64,000 nt of DNA from Lachnospiraceae bacterium MD308 (GCA_000403475.2 KE159797.1:313144-377143), one strand, 5' to 3'; positions 6,983 through 16,957 are shown, numbered from the stretch's first letter. Notes: generated from the letters alone by a model not told the origin. Translations and numbers: made by a program.

Positions 6983-7708
6983 ATGGATGGATGGTTTGTG
7001 GAAAATGCATTGATGTCCCATCTCAGAGATTTGAATTTTTTATCAATTCTAGTCCGAATCTGCCTGTCCATTGTTGTAGGTGGTATTCTCGGAATGGAAC
7101 GGGGCAGGAAAAACCGTCCCGCAGGACTTCGGACATATATCCTTGTGTGTCTTGGTTCCTCGCTGGTGATGATGACGAATCAGTACGTATATGTTACATA
7201 CCAAATCGGAGACCCTATGCGTCTGGGTGCGCAAGTTATCAGCGGGGTTGGATTTCTCGGCGCAGGAACAATCATTCTGACCGGACGAAATAAGATCACA
7301 GGCGTTACCACTGCTGCCGGTCTGTGGACGGCGGCCTGCAGCGGCCTGGCAATCGGCATTGGATTTTACGAGGGTGCAATCCTTGGAGGAATTGCAATCG
7401 TATTTACCGTGTCCGGCCTTTTAAAATTCGATATCTGGCTCAGGAAAAGATCCCGGTATCTGGATCTTTATATCGAATATAACGTGGAACGAGGAACATT
7501 CAACAGATTTTTGCAATATGCCAGCGAGCACCAGCTTGAAATACATAACGTCCAGATAAGCAGCAGCTATTCCTGGCGCGATACAGGCGGAAGGCACCGG
7601 ACACTCAGCTACATAGTCACTGTCTCCAGCCTTGTTCCCCGCACCCATGCAGAGATAATAGAGATGTTGGTTCACGAAAAAGGTATCCAGTTTATAGAAG
7701 AATTATAA
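6983..7708 (+). CDS. MgtC/SapB-family membrane protein
   Basis: A 241-residue protein. The N-terminal half has the MgtC signature: hydrophobic helix, GMERGRKNRPAGLRT (about 38-52), then LVCLGSSL and a glycine-rich GVGFLGAGTI membrane segment. The C-terminal half (about 155-241) is a soluble ACT-like domain. MgtC proteins help growth at low magnesium and can modulate the F-type ATPase. Transcribed alone, divergent from nadA, with an AGGAGG site before the ATG. Confidence 0.88.
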   Translation: MDGWFVENALMSHLRDLNFLSILVRICLSIVVGGILGMERGRKNRPAGLRTYILVCLGSSLVMMTNQYVYVTYQIGDPMRLGAQVISGVGFLGAGTIILTGRNKITGVTTAAGLWTAACSGLAIGIGFYEGAILGGIAIVFTVSGLLKFDIWLRKRSRYLDLYIEYNVERGTFNRFLQYASEHQLEIHNVQISSSYSWRDTGGRHRTLSYIVTVSSLVPRTHAEIIEMLVHEKGIQFIEEL

Positions 7709-7779
7709 ATGATACCGTCTCTTTAATGCTTTCGAGTGGAACTGTCAGGACACGCCGGGCGTACCTCCTTTAGCTGCAT

Positions 7780-7803
7780 CCGGGCTGAATTCATTCAGCC
7801 CGG
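7780..7803. terminator. Bidirectional hairpin between mgtC-like gene and AAA-ATPase gene
   Basis: A perfect ten-base-pair stem CCGGGCTGAA/TTCAGCCCGG with a 4-nt loop lies between two convergent genes. The T-tracts are weak on both sides. Confidence 0.6.
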
Positions 7804-7810
7804 TAATTTA

Positions 7811-9502
7811 TCAGCCAATCAGCACTTCATTCCCGCAAAAGGCAAACCCATACTTTCGTATCCGCTCTTTTTCAATCCCTTTCGCAATCAGAACAGACTC
7901 ATACTTTTTATCCTCAATCTGTTTCAGGGCTGCTTTTACCGTATCCGAAAGCTCTTTCTCTTTTCTTGGCTGGAATACCTTAAACTCCAATATGATTGCA
8001 TCGTCACCTTTTTTCTTTGGCTCCAGCATTACATCATACCGTCCAAACCCGCTCTCTCTGTTGGATGTAACCGCATAACGGTCAGCAAGCTCCACCGTCA
8101 GGCCTAAGATAAAACCATGGTAAAATCTCTCAGGCTCTTTTCTTGACGGATTCTTTCCCGTATCAAAATAACTGAACACTGACTGCGATATGCTGTTGAT
8201 ATAATCATTCATCGCGTCGGTGTCTCCAAGAAGAAGCGCCTTAATAAACCGGTTATACTCCGGTCTTACCCTGTTAAACCACCTCTGTATCATATTCCGG
8301 AACATAATCTTTACTTCCAGATTCGTAAGCCCGAGAGTATATTCTTTCTTCCAGTTGTCATACGCATCCGTAACTGTCTCATACCGGTTTACTTTTAAAT
8401 ACCCGCTTGCAAGGAAGAGCGCCCATATCGCCTGTTCGTTCTGATCTAACTGATTGTAGACAATCTGCTCATCTATTTCTGTGACAAGATTTTCTCCGTC
8501 CAGCAGCCACTCAAATGTTTGTTTGATATCCTGACTGCCTTCCCTTAAAAGCTTCTCTATCAGACTGTTGGAACTCGTATTCGCCCAGTATGTTCCCTCC
8601 TCTTTCTTGTCCAGATAGTTGATAATCGACCATGGATTATAGATGTCTGTACATTTACCGAATGAAAAACCATCATACCACTTCTTTACTACATCTGAGT
8701 TATCAGACAGTCCGAACTCATACAGTGCCCGAAAAACTTCTGCTTCAGTAAATCCAAAAGCATCTTCATATTTATTTGAGGTTGTCGTAATTACTTCCAG
8801 ATTATTCAGGTCAGAAAAGATAGATTCCTTACTAACTCTTGTGATTCCGGTCATAACTGCACGCTCCAGATAGGGATTGGTCTTAAAAGAAGAGTTAAAA
8901 AGGCTTCGGATAAAGCCCGTCAGCTCGTTCCAGAACCCATTCACATATGCCTCCTGCATAGGAGTATCGTACTCATCCAAAAGGATGATCACCTTTTTCC
9001 CATAATACCTGGAAAGAAAATCGGACATTTTATGGATCGCCCACGATGCCGTCGTTTCTTTCATACTGCTGTTCACACCCCGGAAATATTCTTTTTCATT
9101 CTCGGTCAAAAACTCTCCTTCAAGCAGAAAGATATTCTGCCTGTATAAATCTTCCAAGATCTGGTTGATCGAATATTTTACCCCTTCATAATTTGATTCT
9201 TTTACATTCGCAAAGGACAGACTGATCACCGGATACGTTCCCTGCAACTCTCTGTACTCTTTGTCCTCCCATACGGACAAGCCTTCAAACAGCTCTCCCC
9301 GTCCTGCAAACTTTATTGAGAAAAATTTCTCCAGCATACTCATATTCAGTGTCTTTCCAAATCTCCTCGGGCGGGTGATCAATGTTACCGAATCACCGCT
9401 CCCCCACCATTCTTTGATAAACTTAGTCTTATCTATATAAAAGTATCCGTTCACAATCAATTGCTCAAAATCCTGATGTCCGATTCCAACTGTCTTTGCC
9501 AT
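7811..9502 (-). CDS. AAA-ATPase-like protein with C-terminal PD-(D/E)XK nuclease domain
   Basis: A 563-residue protein of the large AAA-ATPase-like/DUF1703 group common in gut Firmicutes and Bacteroidetes. The N-terminal ATPase has Walker A-like TRPRRFGKT (43-51) and Walker B LLDEYD (174-179). The C-terminal part has a PD-(D/E)XK core, with the aspartate in GRYDVML and the ExK as EFK (about 504-506). The biological role of the family is not established; a mobile or defence function has been proposed. Start taken at MAKTVGIG, 18 bases inside the longest frame. Confidence 0.82.
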   Translation of the reverse strand: MAKTVGIGHQDFEQLIVNGYFYIDKTKFIKEWWGSGDSVTLITRPRRFGKTLNMSMLEKFFSIKFAGRGELFEGLSVWEDKEYRELQGTYPVISLSFANVKESNYEGVKYSINQILEDLYRQNIFLLEGEFLTENEKEYFRGVNSSMKETTASWAIHKMSDFLSRYYGKKVIILLDEYDTPMQEAYVNGFWNELTGFIRSLFNSSFKTNPYLERAVMTGITRVSKESIFSDLNNLEVITTTSNKYEDAFGFTEAEVFRALYEFGLSDNSDVVKKWYDGFSFGKCTDIYNPWSIINYLDKKEEGTYWANTSSNSLIEKLLREGSQDIKQTFEWLLDGENLVTEIDEQIVYNQLDQNEQAIWALFLASGYLKVNRYETVTDAYDNWKKEYTLGLTNLEVKIMFRNMIQRWFNRVRPEYNRFIKALLLGDTDAMNDYINSISQSVFSYFDTGKNPSRKEPERFYHGFILGLTVELADRYAVTSNRESGFGRYDVMLEPKKKGDDAIILEFKVFQPRKEKELSDTVKAALKQIEDKKYESVLIAKGIEKERIRKYGFAFCGNEVLIG

Positions 9503-9522
9503 ACGCTCACTTCCCTCCAAAA

Positions 9523-10743
9523 TTATTTCCCCAGCTCCTCAAACATCTCCCTCACAGCCGGCGCATTTTTCGTCAGCCTCTTAATGCTCAGATCCTCCGC
9601 CTTATTATTAGCCAGCCTCAAGTTATTCTCAGACGAAAGCAGCGCCTCCTTCGTCTTCTGCAAATGGGTAATCGTCTTATCAATCTCATCAATCGCCGTC
9701 TGGAACTTCGTGCTTGCAATTCTGTAATTGCGGGCAAACCCTTCCTTAAACGCATTCATATTCTCCTCAAAATGCAGGATGTCCACCTGCTGGTGCTTTG
9801 CCGCCTCAAGCTCCCGCCGGTACTGCAAAGAATTCATCGCCGCATTCCGAAGGAGGGTAATCATCGGAATAAAAAACTGAGGACGTATCACATACATCTT
9901 TTCATACTTATAAGAAACATCCACGATGCCGTTGTTATAAAGCTCATTGTCAATCTCAAGGAGCGAGACAAGCACTGCGTACTCGCACTTCTTTTCTCTC
10001 CTGTCCTTGTCAAGCTCCTTTAAGAAATCCTCGTTCTTATGCTTGGTGGCTGTCTCGTCCATCTCATTTTTCATCTCGAACATAATAGAGATAAATTCGA
10101 CTCCCTCCACTGCCTCCCGGAAGATAAAGTCCCCCTTACTGCCTGTACGCGCGTCATTGTCCTTCTCAAAATACGCATTTGGAAACGCCGTCATCCTAAG
10201 CGCGTTAAACTGGTTCATGCAGTGCATCTCAAGGCTCTCCCCGATCATCTTCGTAGACTGCCTCGCCTTAAAATCCTTATAGTACTCAATCTGCTCGTCC
10301 TTGAGTTTCAGCCTGTCCTCATACTGTTTTTTCAAGGACTGCTCCTTAAGCTCATTTTCCGTCTCCTTATTAGACAGCCTGCTCTTAAGCTCGGCAATCT
10401 CCGCCGCTTTCTCAGAAACCGCCTTTTCTTTCTCGTTTATGACCTCGCTGACAGCAAGCTTTCTCTCCGTCTCATTCCCGGCAATCCGCGACTTTAACTC
10501 CCCGATAAGCTTTTCTTTCTCCGAAAGCTGTGCCTCCTTTACGGAAAGCTCTTTCGCAAATTCCTCTTTCTGCTCCATCTGCGCCAGTTTCAGCGCATTC
10601 TCCTTCATCTGTGCAAAATCATCCTCACGCCGTTTCAGCTCTTTTTCAAACTCCTTATCCCTGACCTGTTTTGCAATCTGGGCGTATCCCGACTCGTCCA
10701 CCGCAAAAACTTCCCCGCAGTTGGGGCATTTAATCTCCTGCAT
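9523..10743 (-). CDS. DUF2130 coiled-coil protein with N-terminal zinc-ribbon-like motif
   Basis: A 406-residue protein. A short CPNCGEVF motif at the start resembles half a zinc ribbon. A long Glu/Lys-rich coiled coil follows (about 30-165), then the globular DUF2130 domain with EMHCMNQF, GSKGDF and SIMFEMKNE. The EMK-type motif after a buried acidic stretch recalls restriction-like nuclease folds, but this was not tested. An ATG with upstream GAGGAAAGG is used; a GTG one codon earlier is possible. It ends 20 bp before the AAA-ATPase gene, so the two may be cotranscribed. Confidence 0.8.
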   Translation of the reverse strand: MQEIKCPNCGEVFAVDESGYAQIAKQVRDKEFEKELKRREDDFAQMKENALKLAQMEQKEEFAKELSVKEAQLSEKEKLIGELKSRIAGNETERKLAVSEVINEKEKAVSEKAAEIAELKSRLSNKETENELKEQSLKKQYEDRLKLKDEQIEYYKDFKARQSTKMIGESLEMHCMNQFNALRMTAFPNAYFEKDNDARTGSKGDFIFREAVEGVEFISIMFEMKNEMDETATKHKNEDFLKELDKDRREKKCEYAVLVSLLEIDNELYNNGIVDVSYKYEKMYVIRPQFFIPMITLLRNAAMNSLQYRRELEAAKHQQVDILHFEENMNAFKEGFARNYRIASTKFQTAIDEIDKTITHLQKTKEALLSSENNLRLANNKAEDLSIKRLTKNAPAVREMFEELGK

Positions 10744-10807
10744 CACTCATCACCTTTCCTCTGTTTCCTACCATAAATCAGGTGCAGCGCCAATAGCGCA
10801 TACACTT

Positions 10808-11386
10808 TTATTTCTTTCCCAGACCAGAACCCCGCCTCTTATAAGCATCAATATCCTTCCGCAATTGCGAACGCCTCCCGGTTCCCGTAAAAAGCATTTT
10901 TAAAGGCTTGATAACCATAATTCTTCCATTTGCCGTCTCATAAGACAGCCTGATGTGAAAATAATTAATTTGTTCTATTATCGCCATAAAGTACAGAAAA
11001 ATCCCAGCAATTATCCCGGATAAATCTTTTTCTGCAGCAACCGCCATGACGATTGCCGGCAAATAGGCTGTCAGTAAAATTACATTTGCCCATCTCAGCT
11101 TATTGTAAATCCCGCCAATCTGAATATTACTTAACGCCTTTTGCCTTCTCACCACATTAAGCTTATTGCGCCAATAAAAACTGCCCTCAATTACTATGGC
11201 AGAAAATACCAGCAACGGATAAAACGAAATCCAATTTAATTTGAATGCGTTCTTCCCAAGATCCATATCAACAATATACTTTACTGCAAAATACATTGCT
11301 GCAAACATCAACACGCCGTATATTTCAAAATCAGCCAGGAATTTAAGCTCTTTCTCAATGGGTCTTTTCTTCAACTGTTGTGCCAT
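10808..11386 (-). CDS. Unknown membrane protein
   Basis: A 192-residue protein that I do not assign to a family. It has hydrophobic segments near residues 19-38, 48-68, 98-118 and 120-140, and a basic C-terminal tail ending in RRGSGLGKK. The start at MAQQLKK is chosen because the longer frame upstream reads through the intergenic region shared with the divergent GNAT gene. No partner gene suggests a function. Confidence 0.6.
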   Translation of the reverse strand: MAQQLKKRPIEKELKFLADFEIYGVLMFAAMYFAVKYIVDMDLGKNAFKLNWISFYPLLVFSAIVIEGSFYWRNKLNVVRRQKALSNIQIGGIYNKLRWANVILLTAYLPAIVMAVAAEKDLSGIIAGIFLYFMAIIEQINYFHIRLSYETANGRIMVIKPLKMLFTGTGRRSQLRKDIDAYKRRGSGLGKK

Positions 11387-11622
11387 ATCGTTTTGCCTCC
11401 TTGTGCCGTTTCCGGTTTTTCCTATGATTATACCACTTCCATTGCCCCTTGAACAGTAAGCCCTAAACAGTAATCCCAGGTTCTTATATACAACCACATC
11501 CCAATGTGGTAGAATTAGTCCAATTATTATACGAAAAACAAAAGAAACGAGGTATACCATTTGCAGACACTATTCCAACGCACAAAGATTTTGAACCACC
11601 AACAAGGTACAGGAGGTGCCAA

Positions 11623-12429
11623 ATGATATATGAGATTACTGATACAAGCAGTGTATCCCCGCTATTTGGCAAATGGGAGGAAACAATTATCTGGTCTTGC
11701 TTACAGGGGGTTATGGGGAAAATCTACGCCGACGACCCGAGCGCCCCGGCAGCGGCAATGGCTATGCTTGGAGACTTTGCCTTTTTCGCCGGAAAGCCGA
11801 ATATAGAGTTAATATCATACAGGCCAAACCCGCCTTCTAAAAACGGCGCCCGCAAAAGCCTGCATTGCGGGATGCCGGAAAGCTGCATCATCATGGTGCC
11901 GCAAAACGAATCCTGGAAAAATATGATTACAGATTTTTACGGAAAAAGGGCAGCCGTCATTACCCGATATGCAACAAAAAAAGAACCGCACATCTTTGAC
12001 AAAAAGAAATTGGAAAAAGCGGTTGATTCCCTGCCGGAGCAATACACCCTGTCCATGATCGACGAACGCCTCTATGAAAAATGCATTGCAGAAACATGGT
12101 GCGCCGATCTCGTATCACAGTTTCCGGATTATGAAAGTTTCCGCAAACTCGGAATAGGCGCGGTAATCTGTAAAGAGGGCGCAGTCATATCCGGCGCATC
12201 CTCCTATTCCAGATACAGGGAAGGCATAGAGATAGAAATTGACACCAGAAAAGACTACCGGCGCAGAGGGCTCGCCTATATATGCGGGGCAAAACTGATA
12301 CTGGAGTGCTTAAAGCAAAATTTATATCCAAGCTGGGATGCACATAACAAAGGCTCCGTCACGCTGGCTCAAAAATTGGGCTATCATTACAGCCATGCCT
12401 ACACGGCAGTTGAAGTGCGCGGCCATTAA
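11623..12429 (+). CDS. GNAT acetyltransferase (zwittermicin-resistance-like)
   Basis: A 268-residue acetyltransferase. The N-terminal half (about 1-140) matches the architecture of the GNAT_acetyltran (ZmaR-like) family. The C-terminal half carries the acetyl-CoA loop RRRGLA (213-218) after the strand IEIEIDTR. AGGAGGT at 11611-11617 fixes the start at 11623 and rules out the longer frame from 11506. The substrate is unknown; relatives act on antibiotics or small amines. Confidence 0.82.
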   Translation: MIYEITDTSSVSPLFGKWEETIIWSCLQGVMGKIYADDPSAPAAAMAMLGDFAFFAGKPNIELISYRPNPPSKNGARKSLHCGMPESCIIMVPQNESWKNMITDFYGKRAAVITRYATKKEPHIFDKKKLEKAVDSLPEQYTLSMIDERLYEKCIAETWCADLVSQFPDYESFRKLGIGAVICKEGAVISGASSYSRYREGIEIEIDTRKDYRRRGLAYICGAKLILECLKQNLYPSWDAHNKGSVTLAQKLGYHYSHAYTAVEVRGH

Positions 12430-12463
12430 ACCCTTTATAACAAAACACAGCTTTCAAATCTGT

Positions 12464-13357
12464 TCACAGCTCTTCCATACCGGCGGCGCGGTATGCCGAC
12501 GGAGAACATCCATACGCCTTTTTAAAGGATTTTGAAAAATAGCTGATTTCATGGAAACCGCACTGGTCGCAGATATAAGATATTTTCCAGGAAGTCGAGC
12601 TTAATAACCCCGCGGCATATTGCAATCTGTACTTATTCAGATAAGTGACAGGCGAGGTCTTCAACACGGTGCGAAAGCAGCGTATGCACTCGCTCTTGCT
12701 CACGGATGCGCTGTCAGCAATGTCCTGCAGCGTTATGTCTTCCGAGAAATGTGATTTTATATATCTGAGCATTGCTTTTGACCGCTCTATGCTTGAAAGC
12801 TCTTTTGGGGTTCTTTTCAATATTGTCCTTGTATTTTCCTGTTGTATGAATAAAAATAATTGTGTCAGCATGTAACGCACATTGTTCTCAAATCCGTCAT
12901 CATTTCTGACACATTCCATCCAGGCGGAGGATATAAGGTTTACAGCGCGCTCATTTTCAATATTATCGAAGATCACTAAAGAAAGCTCAGGATCTAACTG
13001 AACAGGAAGGATATATTTTGCCCAAATAATGCTGTCCATATCCCCGCCAGGCAGCCTTCCGTGGAAAACCAGCGAATCAACCAGACAGTCCTTCGAGCCG
13101 ATATTTTGGATTGCGTGCAGAATCCCGCTGTTTATAAAAAAGCAATCCCCCTTTTCAAGCCGGCGCTGGCTGTCCGGAGTGCTGATCATAACAGGATTTT
13201 CCCGGACAATGCCAACCTCAAATTCTTCATGCCAGTGCCACGGATTGAACTTCTGGTTCAGATTGTCAAAATAACATGCAATCGGAAATTCAGCAGTTCC
13301 ATGCTCCAGCACTTCATACTTTTGCGTGTTTATAAATGTATCGCCAAATGACAGCAT
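12464..13357 (-). CDS. AraC-family transcriptional regulator
   Basis: A 297-residue regulator with an N-terminal cupin-like sensing domain (NPWHWHEEFEVGIV near 36-49) and a C-terminal double helix-turn-helix (about 195-290, motif ADSASVSKSECIRCF and the second helix HEISYFSKSFKKAYG). It is divergent from the MFS transporter gene at 13469, so control of that exporter or importer is likely. Its effector is unknown. Confidence 0.88.
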   Translation of the reverse strand: MLSFGDTFINTQKYEVLEHGTAEFPIACYFDNLNQKFNPWHWHEEFEVGIVRENPVMISTPDSQRRLEKGDCFFINSGILHAIQNIGSKDCLVDSLVFHGRLPGGDMDSIIWAKYILPVQLDPELSLVIFDNIENERAVNLISSAWMECVRNDDGFENNVRYMLTQLFLFIQQENTRTILKRTPKELSSIERSKAMLRYIKSHFSEDITLQDIADSASVSKSECIRCFRTVLKTSPVTYLNKYRLQYAAGLLSSTSWKISYICDQCGFHEISYFSKSFKKAYGCSPSAYRAAGMEEL

Positions 13358-13468
13358 GTCTCTCCTTCCTGGTCATATTTTCCCATTCATTGAATCAATA
13401 ATACAAAAAATCTTTCCGTCCGTCTGATATTATATCATAAAGAGTACAGGAAAGGCAGGGAATTTGAG

Positions 13469-14674
13469 ATGATGGCAAAGAAAATAAAAATCAAAATAAA
13501 AATCAGCGGTATAAAAATAACAAACGGGAAATATATGCTCACGATCGGAAGTGTTTTAAGCCTGTTTGTCTTTGGACTGTTCGACAGCCTGAAGGGTTCC
13601 ACAATATCCGCCCTCTTAGGGGAGCTTGGATTCAGCTATTCGCTTGGAGGGATTATAGTCATGGGGCAGTATGCCGGATATTTTGCCGCAACATTTTTAG
13701 CCGGCAGGATGCTTGATTGTTTCGGCCATAAGATGACTCTGGTTTTCGCCGGCATATGCATGTTAGCAGGCGTAATGTGCTACGCGGCATCTTCTGCAAT
13801 CTTACTGCTGCTGTTATCCATATTTCTTATCGGCATGGGGCTTGGAACTCTGGAACTATCAGGCAGCAACATCATTACTGTATATTATCCGGAAAAGAAA
13901 GGCCGCTATCTAAACATACTGACGGCAGTTGCAGGCATTGGCGCTATCCTTTCACCAATAGCCGTAAGCGCCTTATTCGGGGAAGGGTTTTCCTGGAGGA
14001 TGGTCTATTATTCCGGCGTGCTTGTCCTATTCCCGGTTACGTTCTATTTCATACTTATAAAGAGCCCCGCGGCAAGCCGGAATGAACAGACCGGAAATTT
14101 CACGAAAAAGAGCGTTGCAGAGCGCGCCTTAACCCCGCTTTTCCGAAATGACTTCCTGACCATGTATATTGCCAATTTCTTATACATGGCGGCAGAAATG
14201 GGAATCGCTACATGGATTGCTGAATTTTACGCGGCTGGAACATCGGGCTTTGCCGAAAACAGCGCCAAATGCCTGTCCCTCTTTTACATCGGCATGACCT
14301 TGGGGCGGATAATCGGAAGTATATTTGTAGACAGGCTCGGACGCCGCAGCAGCATACTGTTTGCATCAGCAGCCGCATCCGCCTGCATATTGGCCGGTAT
14401 ATTCGGGCCGTCGGCGCTAAGTATCTGCGTTGCGGTTTCAGGTGCATTCTGCTCCATTATCTTTCCTACGGCAACTGCCGTTATCTCCGGGTTTCCAGAA
14501 GGAGATTCCGGCAGAATCCAGGGATTCTATTTTGCATGCGGAGGCCTTGGGGGGATGTTTGGGCCTTGGATTATGGGAATTGTGAGCGACTGCTGCGGAA
14601 TAAAATGGGGGATGGTCTTAGGAAGTGTTTTTCTGGCAGCAATATCCGGGCTATGCTTTAGAATCTCTGACTGA
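13469..14674 (+). CDS. MFS transporter
   Basis: A 401-residue major facilitator protein with about 12 transmembrane segments. A loop-2 signature-like GRMLDCFGHKMTL lies in the N-half and a matching GRIIGSIFVDRLGRR in the C-half. The first residues are unusually rich in Lys and Ile (KIKIKIKISGIKI). Members of this shape transport sugars, fucose or drugs; the substrate cannot be read from sequence. It is divergent from the AraC gene, its probable regulator. Confidence 0.86.
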   Translation: MMAKKIKIKIKISGIKITNGKYMLTIGSVLSLFVFGLFDSLKGSTISALLGELGFSYSLGGIIVMGQYAGYFAATFLAGRMLDCFGHKMTLVFAGICMLAGVMCYAASSAILLLLLSIFLIGMGLGTLELSGSNIITVYYPEKKGRYLNILTAVAGIGAILSPIAVSALFGEGFSWRMVYYSGVLVLFPVTFYFILIKSPAASRNEQTGNFTKKSVAERALTPLFRNDFLTMYIANFLYMAAEMGIATWIAEFYAAGTSGFAENSAKCLSLFYIGMTLGRIIGSIFVDRLGRRSSILFASAAASACILAGIFGPSALSICVAVSGAFCSIIFPTATAVISGFPEGDSGRIQGFYFACGGLGGMFGPWIMGIVSDCCGIKWGMVLGSVFLAAISGLCFRISD

Positions 14675-14735
14675 CAGCTTGAATGAGCGTATATGATATG
14701 TTAAAATCTCCATAATACAATTGGAGGTAATATAT

Positions 14736-15278
14736 ATGAAATTAATGATTGCATCTGACATACACGGCTCTTCCTATTACTGCCGGAAGATGATTGAAGC
14801 ATTTAACAGGGAAAGCGCTGACCGCTTGCTCCTTCTGGGCGACATCCTGTATCACGGCCCCAGAAACGACCTGCCGAAAGATTACAATCCAAAAGATGTC
14901 ATTGCCATGCTCAATCCCTTAAAAAAAACGCTCCTCTGTGTCCGCGGGAACTGTGATACGGAAGTAGACCAGATGGTTCTGGATTTTCCCATTCTTGCCG
15001 ACTACTGCCTTCTTGCCCTTGACGGGCACACCATCTTCGCAACCCACGGGCACCGCCACAACCCGCAGAACCTGCCGCCTTTAAAAGACGGAGATATCCT
15101 CTTAAACGGACACACCCATGTCCCTGCAAACGAGGACATGGGTGTGTACACATATATGAATCCGGGTTCCGTGTCCATTCCGAAAAATGGCTCCGCACAC
15201 GGATATATGGTCTATGACAATGGTTTTTTCTGGAAAGATTTAGACGGGAACTTGCTGACAGTTTCCGGCAGGGAATGA
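14736..15278 (+). CDS. yfcE: YfcE/MJ0936-type phosphodiesterase
   Basis: A 180-residue calcineurin-like phosphoesterase. All metal-ligand motifs are present: SDIHG (6-10), LGDILYHGP, RGNCD, ATHGHRHN and NGHTHVP. E. coli YfcE hydrolyses phosphodiesters in vitro with manganese; its physiological substrate is unclear. TTGGAGGTA ending 7 bases before position 14736 fixes the start. It lies downstream of the MFS gene and could be cotranscribed. Confidence 0.9.
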   Translation: MKLMIASDIHGSSYYCRKMIEAFNRESADRLLLLGDILYHGPRNDLPKDYNPKDVIAMLNPLKKTLLCVRGNCDTEVDQMVLDFPILADYCLLALDGHTIFATHGHRHNPQNLPPLKDGDILLNGHTHVPANEDMGVYTYMNPGSVSIPKNGSAHGYMVYDNGFFWKDLDGNLLTVSGRE

Positions 15279-15422
15279 TGCAAGAAAGCTGCCGCTAAAT
15301 GGTTTTGCCGCCGCGCAGGAAATCTGCTCTTCTAATTCCTCGCCCGGCGGAAACATGCCATAATTACTTAAAAGTGACGCATAGCGTACACGTCTCGTAC
15401 TCAACATAGCTATATTAGTCAC
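15240..15422 (-). CDS. Possible small protein coupled to the upstream gene by a GTGA overlap
   Basis: A 60-residue frame beginning with GTG that overlaps the stop of the preceding gene (GTGA). It includes VRYASLLSNYGMFPPGEELEE. No family is recognised and its 3' end runs 39 bp into the convergent yfcE gene. It could be real or a chance frame in a 137-bp gap. Confidence 0.25.
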   Translation of the reverse strand: MTNIAMLSTRRVRYASLLSNYGMFPPGEELEEQISCAAAKPFSGSFLASFPAGNCQQVPV

Positions 15423-15762
15423 GCAGTTTCACATCCTTCCAGGCAATCTCCTCCCCCGGGAACTTAAGCCACTGAAAATCCTCCCACATAGTTCCGTGTG
15501 TAATCTTCACAATCTCATAGGGATTATACTCCTCAAGCCCCAGCCACTTCAGGTATTCCGAAAGACACGGCCTGTTTCTGTCCATACACCGCCCCTCAAG
15601 AAAACTGTATACCCGTTCCGGCGTTATCTCTCCTCCGTAAAAAGGATTCTCCGGAAATGTATTCTTATATTTTTCTATCCTTACTTTTCTACGTTTATCA
15701 TAAAGTTCCACATCAGCCATAACGTCGTCTTTCCACATGACTGTAAATTTGTAATCATCCAT
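15415..15762 (-). CDS. Unknown soluble protein
   Basis: A 115-residue acidic, aromatic-rich protein, with a C-terminal half containing YLKWLGLEEYNPYEIV and FQWLKFPGEE. The pattern resembles short uncharacterised proteins of Lachnospiraceae, but I do not recognise a named family. There are no signal or membrane segments. It lies 16 bp after the aldo/keto reductase gene on the same strand. Confidence 0.6.
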   Translation of the reverse strand: MDDYKFTVMWKDDVMADVELYDKRRKVRIEKYKNTFPENPFYGGEITPERVYSFLEGRCMDRNRPCLSEYLKWLGLEEYNPYEIVKITHGTMWEDFQWLKFPGEEIAWKDVKLRD

Positions 15763-15778
15763 TTCAAACTCCCTGCCG

Positions 15779-16957
15779 CTACCAAAACTTAAATAACCTT
15801 ATAATTTTCACCCCGATTTTATAATACCAGGGCAGCAATGCTTTTTCTGCCTTTTTAAGCTCTCTTCTGATCTCTATATGCTGCGGACAGTGGCTTTCAC
15901 ACTTCCCGCACTTTACACATACCTCCGGCAGATTCATCTCCTTCTGGAATGCCGTAACCTGGAGGTATTCATGTCTCCCAGAGCCTTTTTGCTCAGTGTA
16001 CATTCGGTTATAACACCGGAATGCCGCCGGTATATCGATCCCCTTCGGGCATGGCATACAGTACCCGCAGCCGGTACATCCCACCTTCATAGTTTTGTGT
16101 ATCTCTTCCTGTACAGATGCAATCAAAGAGAAATCCTCCTCAGTGAATTCTCCCACCTGAGCTTCGGATGCCACCTTCACATTCTCCTGCACCATCTCAA
16201 GGGAATTCATCCCCGATAATACACATGTAACCTCCGGCTGGTCCCAAAGCCAGCGAAAAGCCAGCTCCGCCGGAGTACGGTGCCTGGGGTCCGCCAAGAT
16301 TTTCTTCCTCGCAGTTTCCGGCAGAAGCTCCACAAGCTTTCCGCCCCGGAGCGGCTCCATGATAATAACCGGAATCCCTCTCTCTGCCGCCGCCTTAAGT
16401 CCCCGTCTCCCCGCCTGTGTGTGCTCATCCATATAATTGTACTGAATCTGGCAGAAATCCCAGTCGTAAGCATCTAAAATCTTAAGAAACATATCCGTAT
16501 TTCCATGAAAAGAAAATCCGATGTTGCGTATCTGCCCGTTTGCTTTTTTCTTTTCAACCCACTCTCTGATGCCAAGCCGCACAAGCTTCTCCCAGGCGGC
16601 GATATCCGTAAGCATATGCATCAGATAGTAATCGATATAGTCCGTCCTCAAGCGGGAAAGCTGTTCATTAAAATAACGGTCTAACGCTGCTTCCGATTTA
16701 ATCAAATACTGAGGCAGCTTCGTAGCAAGACTGACCTTTTTACGGCAATGGTTCCTCTCAAATATCCTGCCCAAAAGCACCTCGCTTCCCGGATAAATAT
16801 AAGCTGTATCGAAGTAATTCACGCCTTTTTCTATCGCTTCCATCAACTCCCGCTCTGCCTTCTCTTCGTCAAAATGGCCGCCTTCTTTTGTAAAACGCAT
16901 GCAGCCATAACCAAGGATTGAAATCGGCTCTCCGTACTTATCATTTCTATACTGCAT
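15779..16957 (-). CDS. Aldo/keto reductase with C-terminal 4Fe-4S domain
   Basis: A 392-residue two-domain protein. Residues 1-270 form an aldo/keto reductase barrel with a catalytic tetrad region (FDTAYIYPGSE, Tyr near 53; lysine in LATKLP; histidine in YYLMH). The C-terminus has two cysteine clusters, CTGCGYCMPCP and CVKCGKCESHCP, for 4Fe-4S centres. Such fusions are frequent in anaerobic Firmicutes and may link ferredoxin to carbonyl reduction. A paralogue lies at 43739-44863. Confidence 0.88.
   Translation of the reverse strand: MQYRNDKYGEPISILGYGCMRFTKEGGHFDEEKAERELMEAIEKGVNYFDTAYIYPGSEVLLGRIFERNHCRKKVSLATKLPQYLIKSEAALDRYFNEQLSRLRTDYIDYYLMHMLTDIAAWEKLVRLGIREWVEKKKANGQIRNIGFSFHGNTDMFLKILDAYDWDFCQIQYNYMDEHTQAGRRGLKAAAERGIPVIIMEPLRGGKLVELLPETARKKILADPRHRTPAELAFRWLWDQPEVTCVLSGMNSLEMVQENVKVASEAQVGEFTEEDFSLIASVQEEIHKTMKVGCTGCGYCMPCPKGIDIPAAFRCYNRMYTEQKGSGRHEYLQVTAFQKEMNLPEVCVKCGKCESHCPQHIEIRRELKKAEKALLPWYYKIGVKIIRLFKFW

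Noticed and set aside
9496-10903. Several forward-strand frames of 150-200 codons opposite DUF2130
   Set aside because: All are low-complexity Leu/Ser/Phe-rich antisense of the coiled-coil gene.
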